Assembly: GCA_900471525.1 (NCBI GenBank)
Contig: UCEZ01000036.1
Location: forward strand, 62,001-126,000
Direction: 5' to 3'
Length of the DNA stretch: 64,000 nt
DNA from: Hyphomicrobiales bacterium
GTDB taxonomy: Bacteria; Pseudomonadota; Alphaproteobacteria; Rhizobiales; Rhizobiaceae
A model generated the notes under the pieces. That model was not told the DNA's origin and did not search any database. It saw only the letters and a program-made list of their open reading frames with translations. Positions within the stretch are counted from its first letter, which is position 1; each line of letters starts with the position of its first letter. Positions 18,094 to 27,068 of the stretch are shown here, one piece after another. The position numbers and the translations under genes are program-made.

Positions 18094-19173
18094 ATGACGA
18101 TCGCACAAAGCCAGGCGGCCCTTGAGATTTCCGGTGCGCCGAAGACCGCCGCTGAACGTTTCGGCATCCTCGAGAGGCCTGACCTGACCTTCACGCCGGA
18201 GATCGCCCGGGAAACTGCGCATCTCTACGAGCGCGTCAAGCAGTTCGTCCCCGCCTTCGAATGGCCTGTCTACGCGCCCTATGTGCACGCCATCAACAGG
18301 CTGAAGAAGGAGCGCGGCGCGGTCATCCTCGCGCACAATTACCAGACGCCCGACATCTTTCACTGCGTCGCCGATATCGTCGGAGACTCATTGCAGCTTG
18401 CCCGCGATGCCACCAAGGTCGATGCCGAGATCATCATCCAGTGCGGCGTGCACTTCATGGCAGAGACCTCCAAGCTCCTGAACCCGGAAAAGACCGTTCT
18501 GATCCCGGATGGCAAGGCCGGTTGCTCGCTGTCCGAATCGATCACCGGCGCCGATGTCCGGCTGCTGAAGGAGCGCTACCCCGGCGTGCCGGTGGTCACC
18601 TATGTCAACACCTCCGCCGACGTGAAGGCAGAGACCGACATCTGCTGCACCTCGTCCAACGTGCTCGCCGTCGTAGAGAGCCTGGAGAGCGACACTGTTC
18701 TCTGCATCCCGGATGAATATCTGGCGATGAACGTCGCCAAGCAGACGAAAAAGAAGATCCTCACCTGGAAGGGCCATTGCGAGGTGCACGAGCGCTTCAC
18801 GGCGGCCGAACTGCTCGCCTACAAGGAAGCCGATCCGTCGATCGAGATCATCGGCCACCCGGAATGCCACCCCGACGTCATTGCCGTCTGCGATTTCGCC
18901 GGCTCGACCTCCGGCATGATCAACTACGTCAAGGACAAGCGTCCGGCCCGCGTGCTGCTGGTTACGGAATGCTCGATGGCCTCGAACATCCAGGCCGAGG
19001 TCAAGGGCGTTGATTTCATCAAGCCGTGCAATCTCTGTCCGCACATGAAACGCATCACGCTGCCGAAGATCCTCGACAGCCTGTTGTTCATGACGGAGGA
19101 AGTCCTGGTCGACCCGGCGATTGCCGGCCGCGCAAGGCTTGCCGTCGAGCGGATGGTGAATTTGAAGCAGTAG
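18094..19173 (+). CDS. nadA: Quinolinate synthase A
   Basis: 359 aa. Condenses iminoaspartate (from NadB) with dihydroxyacetone phosphate to quinolinate, using a [4Fe-4S] cluster. Cluster-ligand regions are visible: Cys117 in IIQCGVHFM, Cys184/185 in DICCTSSN, and Cys312 in [10 protein letters not shown]. The segments [11 protein letters not shown] and [12 protein letters not shown] fit the family. The ATG at 18094 has GAGGAG seven bases upstream. First gene of nadA-nadB-nadC and downstream of the NadQ-like operator. Confidence 0.96.
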   Translation: MTIAQSQAALEISGAPKTAAERFGILERPDLTFTPEIARETAHLYERVKQFVPAFEWPVYAPYVHAINRLKKERGAVILAHNYQTPDIFHCVADIVGDSLQLARDATKVDAEIIIQCGVHFMAETSKLLNPEKTVLIPDGKAGCSLSESITGADVRLLKERYPGVPVVTYVNTSADVKAETDICCTSSNVLAVVESLESDTVLCIPDEYLAMNVAKQTKKKILTWKGHCEVHERFTAAELLAYKEADPSIEIIGHPECHPDVIAVCDFAGSTSGMINYVKDKRPARVLLVTECSMASNIQAEVKGVDFIKPCNLCPHMKRITLPKILDSLLFMTEEVLVDPAIAGRARLAVERMVNLKQ

Positions 19174-19250
19174 TTTTTGGCTCTGTCGGGAGGGGCGAAA
19201 TGCGAAACAGCGCAGACAATCGATTTGGAACCGGGAGTTCTCGGTTTGCG

Positions 19251-19368
19251 ATCTCCCCCCTTGAGGGGGAGATGCCCGACAGGGCAGAGGGGGGGGGGGC
19301 TCGCTCCGCCCTCAATCGTGGAACCCCCCTCTGTCACTTGGTGACATCTCCCCCTCAAGGGGGGAGAT
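19251..19368. repeat. Rhizobial palindromic mosaic element between nadA and nadB (family A)
   Basis: Outer arms of 23 bases (19251-19273 and 19346-19368) are exact inverted copies; each arm is itself a small hairpin of C and G runs around TTGA/TCAA. The centre has CCGACAGGGCAGAGG, a run of eleven G and CCCCCCTCTGTCAC-TTG-GTGAC. A related copy lies at 35091-35236. Resembles RIME-type elements of rhizobia. Confidence 0.8.
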
Positions 19369-19396
19369 CGGTCCGCGACTGTGGGAGCTTGAAACA

Positions 19397-20995
19397 ATGC
19401 TGACCGATCATTTCCGCCCGCAATCCTTCAACGGCATTGACGATATCGTCATCGTCGGTGGCGGTCTTGCCGGCCTGTTCTGTGCGCTGAAACTCAGCCC
19501 GCGTCCCGTCACCGTGCTTGCCGCAGCCCCGATCGGCCATGGTGCGTCCTCCGCATGGGCGCAGGGCGGTATCGCCGCAGCCATGGGTCTCGGTGACACC
19601 ATCGACAAGCATGTCGCCGACACGCTGGTGGCTGGCGCCGGTATCGTCGATGAGAAGATGACGCGGCTGATGGTGGCGGAAGGTCCCGCCCGCATCCACG
19701 ATCTGCTCGGCTACGGCGTGCCCTTCGACCGCGATCTCGAAGGCAAGCTTCTCCTGTCGCGTGAAGCCGCCCATTCGGAGCGCCGCATTGTCCGCGTCAA
19801 GGGCGATATGGCCGGCAAGGCGATCATGGAAGCGCTGATTGCAGCCGTCCGCAGCACGCCGTCGATCCGTGTGCTCGAAGGTTACGTCGTCGAGGAACTG
19901 GTACGGCAGGGCCGCTTCATTTCCGGCGTCATCGCGCGGCCGGATGCCGGCCAGTCGAAGAAGCGCGTGTCGTTCCCGGCCCGCGCCGTGGTCCTTTGCT
20001 CCGGCGGCGTCGGCCATCTCTTTTCCGTCACCACCAACCCGACCGAAGCCTGCGGGCAGGGCGTCGGGATGGCCGCCCGCGCCGGCGCAATCATTGCCGA
20101 TCCGGAGTTCATCCAGTTCCACCCGACGGCGATCAATATCGGCCGCGATCCGGCGCCACTCGCCACCGAGGCGCTGCGTGGCGATGGCGCGCATCTGATC
20201 AATTCCGCCGGCCACCGCTTCATGCTGGATATTCACCCGGACGGCGAACTCGCGCCGCGCGATATCGTCTCGCGCGGTGTCTTCGCCGAAGTGCAGGCCG
20301 GACGCGGCGCCTTCCTCGATTGCACCAAGGCTGTCGGCACGCATTTCCCCGAAGCGTTCCCGACCGTCTACGCCTCCTGCATGTCTGCAGGCATCGATCC
20401 GGTGAAGCAGCCGATCCCCGTTGTCCCAGCGGTACACTATCATATGGGTGGCGTGCTCACCGACGCCGAAGGTCGTACCTCGATCGACGGCCTGTGGGCT
20501 GCCGGCGAGGTCACCTCGACCGGCGTTCACGGTGCCAACCGGCTCGCGTCCAATTCGCTGCTCGAAGCCGTGGTCTTTGCCGCCCGCATTGCCGAAAACA
20601 TCAAGGGCATGCTGCCGGAGCCGAAGATCGCTGACTGGGGCAAGAATGCCGGCGAGAGCGACGATCCGGTAACGATCGAGGACAGCCCGCCGTTGACCGC
20701 GCTGCGCCACATCATGAGCGACCATGTCGGCGTCATTCGCAGCCAGGACACGCTCACCCGTGCCATCCGCGCCATTGCCAATCTGGAGCGCCAGAACACG
20801 CGAATGCGCTTCAGCAACATCGTCACGACGGCCAAGCTGATTGCCACCGGCGCCTATCTGCGCACCGAAAGCCGCGGCGGCCATTTCCGCTCCGATTGCC
20901 CGGAGCCGCGCTCCGAATGGAAACACCGGACGTTCCTGACGCTTGCCGAAGCTAACCGGGTCGTTGCCGAACTGGCGGAAACGGAGAGTGTTTAG
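19397..20995 (+). CDS. nadB: L-aspartate oxidase
   Basis: 532 aa flavoprotein that oxidises L-aspartate to iminoaspartate for NadA. The FAD-binding [13 protein letters not shown] opens the protein. [14 protein letters not shown] and the active-site region FHPTA, then [15 protein letters not shown] and [21 protein letters not shown] are strongly conserved in NadB and fumarate-reductase-type flavoproteins. The C-terminal helical domain carries TESRGGHFR. The 223-base spacer after nadA is largely a palindromic repeat. Confidence 0.96.
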   Translation: MLTDHFRPQSFNGIDDIVIVGGGLAGLFCALKLSPRPVTVLAAAPIGHGASSAWAQGGIAAAMGLGDTIDKHVADTLVAGAGIVDEKMTRLMVAEGPARIHDLLGYGVPFDRDLEGKLLLSREAAHSERRIVRVKGDMAGKAIMEALIAAVRSTPSIRVLEGYVVEELVRQGRFISGVIARPDAGQSKKRVSFPARAVVLCSGGVGHLFSVTTNPTEACGQGVGMAARAGAIIADPEFIQFHPTAINIGRDPAPLATEALRGDGAHLINSAGHRFMLDIHPDGELAPRDIVSRGVFAEVQAGRGAFLDCTKAVGTHFPEAFPTVYASCMSAGIDPVKQPIPVVPAVHYHMGGVLTDAEGRTSIDGLWAAGEVTSTGVHGANRLASNSLLEAVVFAARIAENIKGMLPEPKIADWGKNAGESDDPVTIEDSPPLTALRHIMSDHVGVIRSQDTLTRAIRAIANLERQNTRMRFSNIVTTAKLIATGAYLRTESRGGHFRSDCPEPRSEWKHRTFLTLAEANRVVAELAETESV

Positions 20996-21021
20996 AGTTA
21001 TGCGCCAGGCCGTTTTTGCTC

Positions 21022-21094
21022 CGTCACCCCCGGGCTTTCCCCGAGGGTCCAGAGACGGGCGGCATGGATCCTCGGCTCAAGGCCGAGGATGACG
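21022..21094. repeat. Palindromic repeat between nadB and nadC (family B)
   Basis: Two successive hairpins: CCCGGGCTTTCCCCGAGGG-like and GATCCTCGGCTCAAGGCCGAGGAT-like halves, bounded by CGTCA and TGACG. The same element type (GTCATxCTCGGGCTTGACCCGAGGATCC) occurs at 36951-37058. Lies in the 158-base nadB-nadC spacer. Confidence 0.75.
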
Positions 21095-21153
21095 ATTGGA
21101 GGGGCCGGTTTGAAACACCGAAGCGTCCTACCTGCATCTTTTGAGGAACCCCA

Positions 21154-22062
21154 ATGACACCCACCGCCCTTCGCCCCGAACTGCCTGCCCTGATGGTTGA
21201 GGAACAGGTCCGCTCGGCCCTGCTAGAAGACCTTGGCCGCGCCGGCGACATCACCACCTACGCGACGATCGCACCGGACTGGACCGCCACCGCGGAAATG
21301 AACGCCCGGGAAAACGGTGTCGTCGCCGGCATGGAACTGGCGCGTACTGCCTTCCGCCTGATCGACCCGGCGATCCGTTTCGAGGCCTTCGTCACGGATG
21401 GCGACAGCCTGGCGCCGGGCATGGTGCTTGCCCGCATATCCGGCCCCGCTCGCGGCCTGCTGTCGGCCGAACGTGTGGCGCTCAATTTCCTCATGCACCT
21501 CTGCGGTATCGCCACCTATACCTCGAAATTCGCCACCGAAATCGCCCATACCCGTGCGAAAGTTTGCTGCACTCGCAAGACCATTCCTGGCCTGCGAGCG
21601 CTCGAAAAATATGCAGTGCGTCTCGGCGGCGGCTCCAACCATCGTTACGGCCTTGATGACGCCATCCTGATCAAGGACAACCACATCGCCGTGTCCGGCG
21701 GTGTTGCCAGCGCTGTCCATGCCGCGCGCGCCTATGGCGGCCATCTGGTCAAGATCGAAGTCGAGGTCGATGGGCTCGATCAGATGCGCGAGGCCCTGAC
21801 CGCCGGCCCGGATGTCATCCTGCTCGACAATATGGGACCTGATATGCTGCGCCAAGCCGTCGCCGTCAACGCGGCCCATTGGCAGCTTTCAGCCGACGCC
21901 TATACCGTCGATCCGCGCCGCACCAGGCTGGAGGCCTCCGGCAACGTCAACCTCCAGACCATCCGCGCTATCGCCGAAACCGGCGTCGACTACATCTCAA
22001 CCTCGAAGATCACCATGGCGGCGCCCACGCTTGATATCGGGCTGGATGTGGTGATCGGCTAA
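21154..22062 (+). CDS. nadC: Nicotinate-nucleotide pyrophosphorylase (carboxylating)
   Basis: 302 aa. Converts quinolinate and PRPP to nicotinate mononucleotide. Family signatures: LLEDLGRAGDITT, NFLMHLCGIAT, CTRKTIPGLRALEKYAVRLG, then HRYGLDDAILIKDNH, EVEVDGLDQMREAL, LLDNM and ITMAAPTLDIGLD. Length and order are canonical. GAGG precedes the ATG by nine bases. Completes the de novo NAD branch begun by nadA and nadB. Confidence 0.96.
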   Translation: MTPTALRPELPALMVEEQVRSALLEDLGRAGDITTYATIAPDWTATAEMNARENGVVAGMELARTAFRLIDPAIRFEAFVTDGDSLAPGMVLARISGPARGLLSAERVALNFLMHLCGIATYTSKFATEIAHTRAKVCCTRKTIPGLRALEKYAVRLGGGSNHRYGLDDAILIKDNHIAVSGGVASAVHAARAYGGHLVKIEVEVDGLDQMREALTAGPDVILLDNMGPDMLRQAVAVNAAHWQLSADAYTVDPRRTRLEASGNVNLQTIRAIAETGVDYISTSKITMAAPTLDIGLDVVIG

Positions 22063-22082
22063 GGAAACGGCGGCGCCTGACG

Positions 22083-22304
22083 TCAGGCTCTGGTGATTGC
22101 CTGCCGCCGTGTCCATTCGTCGGCGACGTCGCCCATCGTCTTGGCCGAGCCGTCCTTGATCCACGCCATGAACGCGCGATCGAAAACAAATCCGTCACCG
22201 CAATGCGCAGTCAGAAAGCGGCGGACATTCTGCGTGTTCTTGTAGGTCGCCGTGACCGCGGTATTCCGGTCGATCGGATCGGCGTGCCAGTCAAAGCCCT
22301 TCAT
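22083..22304 (-). CDS. DUF6434 domain protein
   Basis: 73 aa, small soluble protein. The pattern FDWHADPIDRNTAVTATYKN, QNVRRFLTAHCGDGFVFDR and AFMAWIKDG, then KTMGDVADEW matches the DUF6434 family as I remember it; family function is unknown. Rich in aromatic and charged residues, no signal peptide. Eight bases downstream of the small secreted gene, so probably one transcript, converging on nadC. Confidence 0.75.
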   Translation of the reverse strand: MKGFDWHADPIDRNTAVTATYKNTQNVRRFLTAHCGDGFVFDRAFMAWIKDGSAKTMGDVADEWTRRQAITRA

Positions 22305-22312
22305 TTGATCTC

Positions 22313-22543
22313 CTACCGTTGCAGGACGAAGGGGCAGACAATGCGCTCACCGATCGTCAGTGTCTTGCCGCAATCGTAGCGGCAGGTCTTGAAGGGACCA
22401 TTCACGTCCTCGCCATTCAGATTGCATATGGTGATCGCCGGCTGGCCGGATGCGTCGTTGCCATCGAAATAGTCGGGAATGGCCGGTTTGTCTTCCGGTG
22501 CGGTGAGAAGAGCGCCGGCGAGGAAAAGAGCAATTGTCTGCAT
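22313..22543 (-). CDS. Small secreted cysteine-containing hypothetical protein
   Basis: 76 aa. MQTIALFLAGALLTA is a short signal-like segment. The mature part has DYFDGNDASGQPAITICNLN, CRYDCG and IVCPF, giving four cysteines that could form two disulfides. I do not recognise the family with certainty. The ATG at 22543 with GCGAGG upstream is preferred over the frame start at 22618. Precedes the DUF6434 gene by eight bases. Confidence 0.6.
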   Translation of the reverse strand: MQTIALFLAGALLTAPEDKPAIPDYFDGNDASGQPAITICNLNGEDVNGPFKTCRYDCGKTLTIGERIVCPFVLQR

Positions 22544-22739
22544 CGGTGTGGGCCTCGCTGCTTCGGGGATGGGGCGTGCCTCGTATGGAAAGCTATCAAG
22601 ACGATTGGCTTTGAGCAAAACAATCCGGCTTTTTATCGAGTCCCGCGGGTTCTTCCCATAGTCAGAGGTTATTTCGGAACCACATAGGTTATGGCACGTT
22701 GCACCCGGATCAAATCACCAACCCTTGGAGGAACGTCTC

Positions 22740-23252
22740 ATGAAGCGCCTGATCACCACGCTCGCCCTGCTTCTCGCAGCCGCGACGACCGTCTTGGCGC
22801 AGTCATCGTCGCAGACGGCCATCGCCAATTTCGTCGGCAAGGACGGTAAGGAAACCGGCCGGGCAACGCTGACTGAAGGCAAGAACGGCGTGCTGATCGA
22901 GATGGAGGTGACGAACTTGCCGCTGCGCCAATGGGTGGCGTTCCATGTCCATGAAACCGGAAAATGCGACGCCGCGCACAATCACGAATCCGCCGGCAAG
23001 CATTTCAACCCCGGCAAGACTGAGCACGGCTTCCTCGCCGCCAACGGGCCGCATGCCGGCGACATGCCCAACCAGTATGTCGGCAGCGACGGTGTGCTGC
23101 GTGCCCAGGTGTTCAACAGCATGGTGGTGCTCGACAATGCCGAGAACGGCATTCGCGGCCGGGCGCTGATGATCCACGCGAAATCCGACGACAACCGCAG
23201 TCAGCCCTCCGGCGATGCCGGCGAGCGGCTTGCATGTGCCGTGATCGAATAA
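22740..23252 (+). CDS. sodC: Periplasmic Cu/Zn superoxide dismutase
   Basis: 170 aa with signal peptide (MKRLITTLALLLAAATTVLA). Copper and zinc ligands are visible: His pair in FHVHETGKCD, His in HNHESAGKHFNPG and EHGF, then HAGDMPN, and a late His in ALMIHAKSDD. The disulfide Cys pair is CD in the first motif and Cys near the C-terminus (LACAVIE). GGAGG precedes the ATG at 22740. Detoxifies superoxide in the periplasm. Converges on nadQ. Confidence 0.94.
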   Translation: MKRLITTLALLLAAATTVLAQSSSQTAIANFVGKDGKETGRATLTEGKNGVLIEMEVTNLPLRQWVAFHVHETGKCDAAHNHESAGKHFNPGKTEHGFLAANGPHAGDMPNQYVGSDGVLRAQVFNSMVVLDNAENGIRGRALMIHAKSDDNRSQPSGDAGERLACAVIE

Positions 23253-23280
23253 GCTGTCCGTGATTCTGTTTCGGTCGCCG

Positions 23281-24258
23281 CTAACGGCCGCCGACTTTCA
23301 GCCCGGGAGCCGGGCGCTCGTCGAGGATTTGGCGGCGGAAGCGGAAGAGGGCGGCCGGGCGTCCGCCGGTGGCAGCGGTGAGCATGCCGGTCGGCTCGAC
23401 AAGTTCCGCACCTTCGACAAGTCGGCGGAAATTCTGCTTGTGCAGATGCCGGCCGGAGATCGCCTCGACCGTCGCCTGCAGATCGGTCAGTGTGAATTCC
23501 GGCGGCATCAATTCGAAGATCACCGGGCGATATTTGATCTTGCCGCGCAGACGGGCAACGGCGGTGGCGACGATGCGCCGGTGATCATGGCGCATGGTGA
23601 GCCCGATCGGTGGCGTTCCCGTCGAAACCGCACGGCCGTCAACCACGGCCTCGCCGACAAGGCCGGCCTCGTACAGAAGTTCGTAGCGCTCCAGTACGCG
23701 CTCCTCGTCCCAGGGGAAATCATCGAGGCCGAAGGCAAGGCGCATGCGGGTGCGCCGCTGTGGCAGGCCCATGCGCTCGTCCTGGTGCCCGCTCTTTTCC
23801 CACAAGCGAAGCGCCGGCAGGATAAACTGATCGATCAGCGCAGGCCGGCCTTGCCGCCAGTCTTCCCATGGCAGGTAGCTGTACCAGTCGCGCCAATGCG
23901 CCCCGGCATCCGCCAGCCGCGCGTTGTTTTCGGCATCGGTACGCGTCAGCGCCAGATAGCCGACCGAAACCATGTGCTTGCCGCTTTCCCCGGTCGAGCG
24001 ATGACGGCCCTGGTCGCCGAATGTATAGAGCTGCTCGATATAGCCGAGGTTAAGCGCCGTCTGCTGCTCGACGCTGGCCCTGAGGCTGGTTTCGAACGTC
24101 CGGTGACGGGCGGGGTCGAAGGGGCCGAAGGGCAGGCCGTCGCGGCCGTCGTCCTGTCCTTCGCTGACGGCGAGAATGCGTGGCGAGCGGTTCGTCACCG
24201 CGACGATCGCGGCGTTGAGGCCGATTTCGACGGTGACGGTTTTGTCGTCAACCGGCAT
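23281..24258 (-). CDS. nadQ: NadQ-type NAD biosynthesis regulator (Nudix-wHTH, COG4111)
   Basis: 325 aa. N-terminal Nudix-like fold (TVEIGLNAAIVAVTNRSPRI to about residue 210) with no intact Nudix box, and a C-terminal winged helix (FELMPPEFTLTDLQATVEAI, then HKQNFRRLVE) seen also in NrtR. COG4111 proteins were predicted as transcriptional regulators of nadABC in alphaproteobacteria (NadQ). The nadA promoter in this window carries a matching palindrome. The ATG at 24258 overlaps the upstream phosphatase gene by 11 bases, indicating translational coupling. Confidence 0.85.
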   Translation of the reverse strand: MPVDDKTVTVEIGLNAAIVAVTNRSPRILAVSEGQDDGRDGLPFGPFDPARHRTFETSLRASVEQQTALNLGYIEQLYTFGDQGRHRSTGESGKHMVSVGYLALTRTDAENNARLADAGAHWRDWYSYLPWEDWRQGRPALIDQFILPALRLWEKSGHQDERMGLPQRRTRMRLAFGLDDFPWDEERVLERYELLYEAGLVGEAVVDGRAVSTGTPPIGLTMRHDHRRIVATAVARLRGKIKYRPVIFELMPPEFTLTDLQATVEAISGRHLHKQNFRRLVEGAELVEPTGMLTAATGGRPAALFRFRRQILDERPAPGLKVGGR

Positions 24259-24787
24259 GGACGGCAGGTTCCGGCAGCGGGGAGAAGACGAAGGGTGTAT
24301 TTCCATCGGCGTCGGCGCCACGGCCGATCGCCTTGATCGCAGCAACCAGCCGGCCATTGCGCGACAGCAACTGGTCGCCGATCTCGATCAACCGGGAATT
24401 GGGCGTGACATAGGCGGATGCCAGGCGCAGGCGCCGCGCCAGTTCCATCTCGTCCTGATCCGGCTCGACGGCGAGCGCTGCGATGGCGGCGGCGGCAGGC
24501 GAGCGTGAGACGCCCATCCAGCAATGGATAAGCAATGGTGCCGAACGGTCCCACTGCCGGGCAAACTCGATAATCTGCTGCACGTGATCTTCCCCCGGCG
24601 CCACCAGGCCGGCATTTCCGGCAAAACTGATATCGTTCATCCCGAGTAGCAGGTGCCGCGTCGCATCGATCACGGCCGGACGATGGAAGTTCTGCTCCTT
24701 TGCCAGCAGGCTGACCATTTCACGGCAGCGATGGCGAACGGCCATTTCGGCGATGCGCGACAGGGGCGAGACGACAATCACCGGCAT
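24248..24787 (-). CDS. Cysteine-based protein tyrosine/dual-specificity phosphatase-like protein
   Basis: 179 aa. The signature C-x5-R loop is HCWMGVSRSPAAAAIAAL (Cys about 92, Arg about 98), preceded by a candidate general-acid region with HVQQIIEFARQWD. Group is the 'tyrosine phosphatase family protein' of alphaproteobacteria. Starts one base after the HD gene's stop and overlaps nadQ, so it belongs to the ygfZ-HD-phosphatase-nadQ operon. Substrate (protein or nucleotide) unknown. Confidence 0.8.
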   Translation of the reverse strand: MPVIVVSPLSRIAEMAVRHRCREMVSLLAKEQNFHRPAVIDATRHLLLGMNDISFAGNAGLVAPGEDHVQQIIEFARQWDRSAPLLIHCWMGVSRSPAAAAIAALAVEPDQDEMELARRLRLASAYVTPNSRLIEIGDQLLSRNGRLVAAIKAIGRGADADGNTPFVFSPLPEPAVHAG

Positions 24788-24788
24788 T

Positions 24789-25394
24789 TCAGGATGCCGC
24801 CCGTGCAAGCAAACGTTCCACCTCTATGGCCTCGAACCGCTCGGCAAAAAGCTTCTGCGCCTCGATCGCCGGCAGCGGATCGATCAGGATCATGTCGCGG
24901 GTAATGCCGCGCGGCTGGCCGAAGAATTTGCGTGCTTCCGTCAGCGAAAATCCGGCAAGCACCGTCGCCTCGAAATAGGCGGCGATCTGGTCGGCCTTCT
25001 TGATCCGCGTTTTCAGCTCTGCCGGTGTCGCGGACGGAAGCCCGAAGCGCAGATGGATGGCGCCCTCGAGCCGTTTCTCCACCCCCTTGTAGCCGCCGCC
25101 AACAACAGCCTTGAACGGCGAGATCATGTCGCCGATCACATATTCCGGCGCGTCGTGCAGCAGCGCCATCTGGCATTCCTCTGCGGTGCAGCTGAATTGC
25201 CGGCGAAAAATCTCCTCGACGACCAGGCTGTGCTGGGCGACGGAAAACGCATGATCGCCTTCCGTCTGGCCATTCCAGCGGGCGACCCGGGCAAGCCCAT
25301 GGGCGATGTCGGACAGTTCGACGTCGAGCGGCGAGGGATCGAGCAGATCAAGCCGCCGTCCGGAGAGCATTCGCTGCCAGGCGCGGGCAGACAT
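24789..25394 (-). CDS. HD-domain hydrolase, YfbR-like 5'-nucleotidase
   Basis: 201 aa. Metal-binding pattern of the COG1896/YfbR group: ARWNGQTEGDHAFSVAQHS, then MALLHDAPEYVIGDMISPFK and KKADQIAAYFEA. YfbR enzymes dephosphorylate deoxynucleoside monophosphates. ATGA overlap with the upstream ygfZ gene and one base gap to the phosphatase gene. Position in an operon ending in nadQ raises a role in nucleotide turnover, which is inference. Confidence 0.85.
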   Translation of the reverse strand: MSARAWQRMLSGRRLDLLDPSPLDVELSDIAHGLARVARWNGQTEGDHAFSVAQHSLVVEEIFRRQFSCTAEECQMALLHDAPEYVIGDMISPFKAVVGGGYKGVEKRLEGAIHLRFGLPSATPAELKTRIKKADQIAAYFEATVLAGFSLTEARKFFGQPRGITRDMILIDPLPAIEAQKLFAERFEAIEVERLLARAAS

Positions 25395-26233
25395 CAGGCG
25401 CTCGCCTCATCGGCTTCCGCCGGGAATTCCAGACCCGTCCATGTAGGCAAAACAAGCGTCACCGGTACGTCGCCTGCAAGGATCGGTTCACCGGATGCGA
25501 TGGCTTCGCCGGCCTTATCGATACGGACGATTGCCAGACCAGAGGAACCAATGGCGCTGCCAAGGTTGCCGATCGAGCGACCCCTGACGGTGAGCGGCGT
25601 TCCGGCTTCGGGCAATGCGGTTTCCGCAGTGACGATGACGACACGGCGGCGGGCTGTGCCGCGATGCTGCATCCGGGAGACGACCTCCTGCCCGACATAG
25701 CAGCCCTTCTTGAACGAAAGCGCGCCGTTCTTGTCCATCAGGACGTCATGCGGAAACGCGTCCTGCAATGCATAGTCCGTACCGGAGACGGCAATGCCGC
25801 TGGCGATCCGCAGGCGCTCGTATTCAGCGGTGCCGGTTGCTTCAGTCTCTGCGCCATAGGCGCGATAAACCGTTTGGCCGGCCTTGGTAAAACGGGCATC
25901 GCGGTAGGCGCCGGGCGTCTCGTCGAAATGGATGGTGACGGCAGCCGGTACCGTCAGGGACAGGGAAATCGGCGCCCGCAGCTTGTACATGGTCAGCCGC
26001 TTCAACAGCGCATCGGCCTGGTCTGCGCCGGTTTCAAGGCGGATCGTCCCGCTGTCACGCGTGACCATGAAATCGAAGAGGATCTTGCCCTGCGGCGTCA
26101 AAAGGGCGCCCGGCTTGGCTTCGCCATCGTCCAGCAGATCGAGATCGGTGGTGATCAATGCCTGCAGAAAGTCCTGCGCGTCCTGTCCCGACACGGTGAC
26201 GATGGCGCGATCTGGAAGAGCAATGGGCTGCAT
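25394..26233 (-). CDS. ygfZ: Folate-binding protein YgfZ
   Basis: 279 aa, GcvT-like fold. The conserved motif KGCYVGQEVVSRMQHRGTAR (Cys about 175) is diagnostic of the YgfZ/IBA57 family, which uses folate in repair or assembly of some Fe-S clusters and affects tRNA modification. N-terminal LPDRAIVTVSGQDAQDFLQ and LLTPQGKILFDFMV fit. ATG at 26233 preferred over 26251 on AGGA spacing. First gene of the operon leading to nadQ; NadA, a Fe-S enzyme, is encoded nearby. Confidence 0.92.
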   Translation of the reverse strand: MQPIALPDRAIVTVSGQDAQDFLQALITTDLDLLDDGEAKPGALLTPQGKILFDFMVTRDSGTIRLETGADQADALLKRLTMYKLRAPISLSLTVPAAVTIHFDETPGAYRDARFTKAGQTVYRAYGAETEATGTAEYERLRIASGIAVSGTDYALQDAFPHDVLMDKNGALSFKKGCYVGQEVVSRMQHRGTARRRVVIVTAETALPEAGTPLTVRGRSIGNLGSAIGSSGLAIVRIDKAGEAIASGEPILAGDVPVTLVLPTWTGLEFPAEADEASA

Positions 26234-26305
26234 GGCGTTTGTCCTGTTCATCAGATGAAACAGGTAGGATTTCGCAAGCGTCGCGGCAAGCGCTTTGCGC
26301 TTCCG

Positions 26306-27055
26306 TCAGTCGCCTGCCACGAAAAATTTCCACTGGCCGTCCGGCGTGATGCCGACACGGTAGAAATTGTAGTTTCCGGCTTCCTCCATCTCGGCGAAAT
26401 CACCGGCGGTCACCAGTCGGAAGAGATCGACTTTTTCCGGAGGGGTTAGCGAAGACAGCGGTTTTTCGGTAAAATAGGGCCAGACGTAGACTTCGTCCGG
26501 CGTGCCCTTTTCCGTGAGAACGAAACCGGTCGACAGGACGTCGAGCAGAATAGCCAGGATTTCAATGCCGTCCTGATCGCCGGAAAGGCCCTTGAGCATC
26601 TCGACGGGATCGCCGTCGTTTTCGCTGACCTGCGTCTGTGTCGGGCCTTTGCCGAGCAGGGGCCGCAACCGCTCGATATCGCCGGAGGCGGCCGCCTCGA
26701 CGATCAACTCCCGCATCCGGGCAACAGGTTCGGGGATTTTCGAAACATCCGACAGCACTTCGACCGGTGCGGCGGGTGCTTGGTCCTCGACCGAATCATC
26801 CTTGGCGTCGCGGGTCGGTTTGTTGACCAGGGGATCCGGCATCGGGATCTGCATCGGACCTTCGTCGCCGGGTTCTTCTTCGTCCGGAACGTCCTCGGCT
26901 TTCTTCTCCTGGTTCGTCTCGCGGGGAATCTGCTTCAACTCGCTGAGCGCGAATGCGGGATGCGGGAACAGAAGGGAAGAGGCAAACATGCCGGCAAGCA
27001 GCAGCGCAGAAAGGCGAACCGCGAGTGTCCGGTTTGCTGATATCTGGCGGTTCAT
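26306..27055 (-). CDS. Conserved hypothetical secreted protein
   Basis: 249 aa. Signal peptide to about residue 37 (VRLSALLLAGMFASSLLF, then FALSE). A Glu/Asp/Pro-rich linker follows (EDVPDEEEPGDEGPMQIPMP). The globular C-terminal ~130 aa has RELIVEAAASGDIERLRPLL, which is ankyrin-like, and VYVWPYFTEKPLSSLTPPEK. I do not recognise a function. Start with the signal peptide at 27055; downstream of an 89-aa gene by 13 bases, probably one unit. Confidence 0.7.
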   Translation of the reverse strand: MNRQISANRTLAVRLSALLLAGMFASSLLFPHPAFALSELKQIPRETNQEKKAEDVPDEEEPGDEGPMQIPMPDPLVNKPTRDAKDDSVEDQAPAAPVEVLSDVSKIPEPVARMRELIVEAAASGDIERLRPLLGKGPTQTQVSENDGDPVEMLKGLSGDQDGIEILAILLDVLSTGFVLTEKGTPDEVYVWPYFTEKPLSSLTPPEKVDLFRLVTAGDFAEMEEAGNYNFYRVGITPDGQWKFFVAGD

Positions 27056-27068
27056 GACGGCCTCGAAA

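Noticed and set aside
19355..20926. A 523-residue minus-strand frame over nadB
   Set aside because: Antisense shadow of a highly conserved gene.
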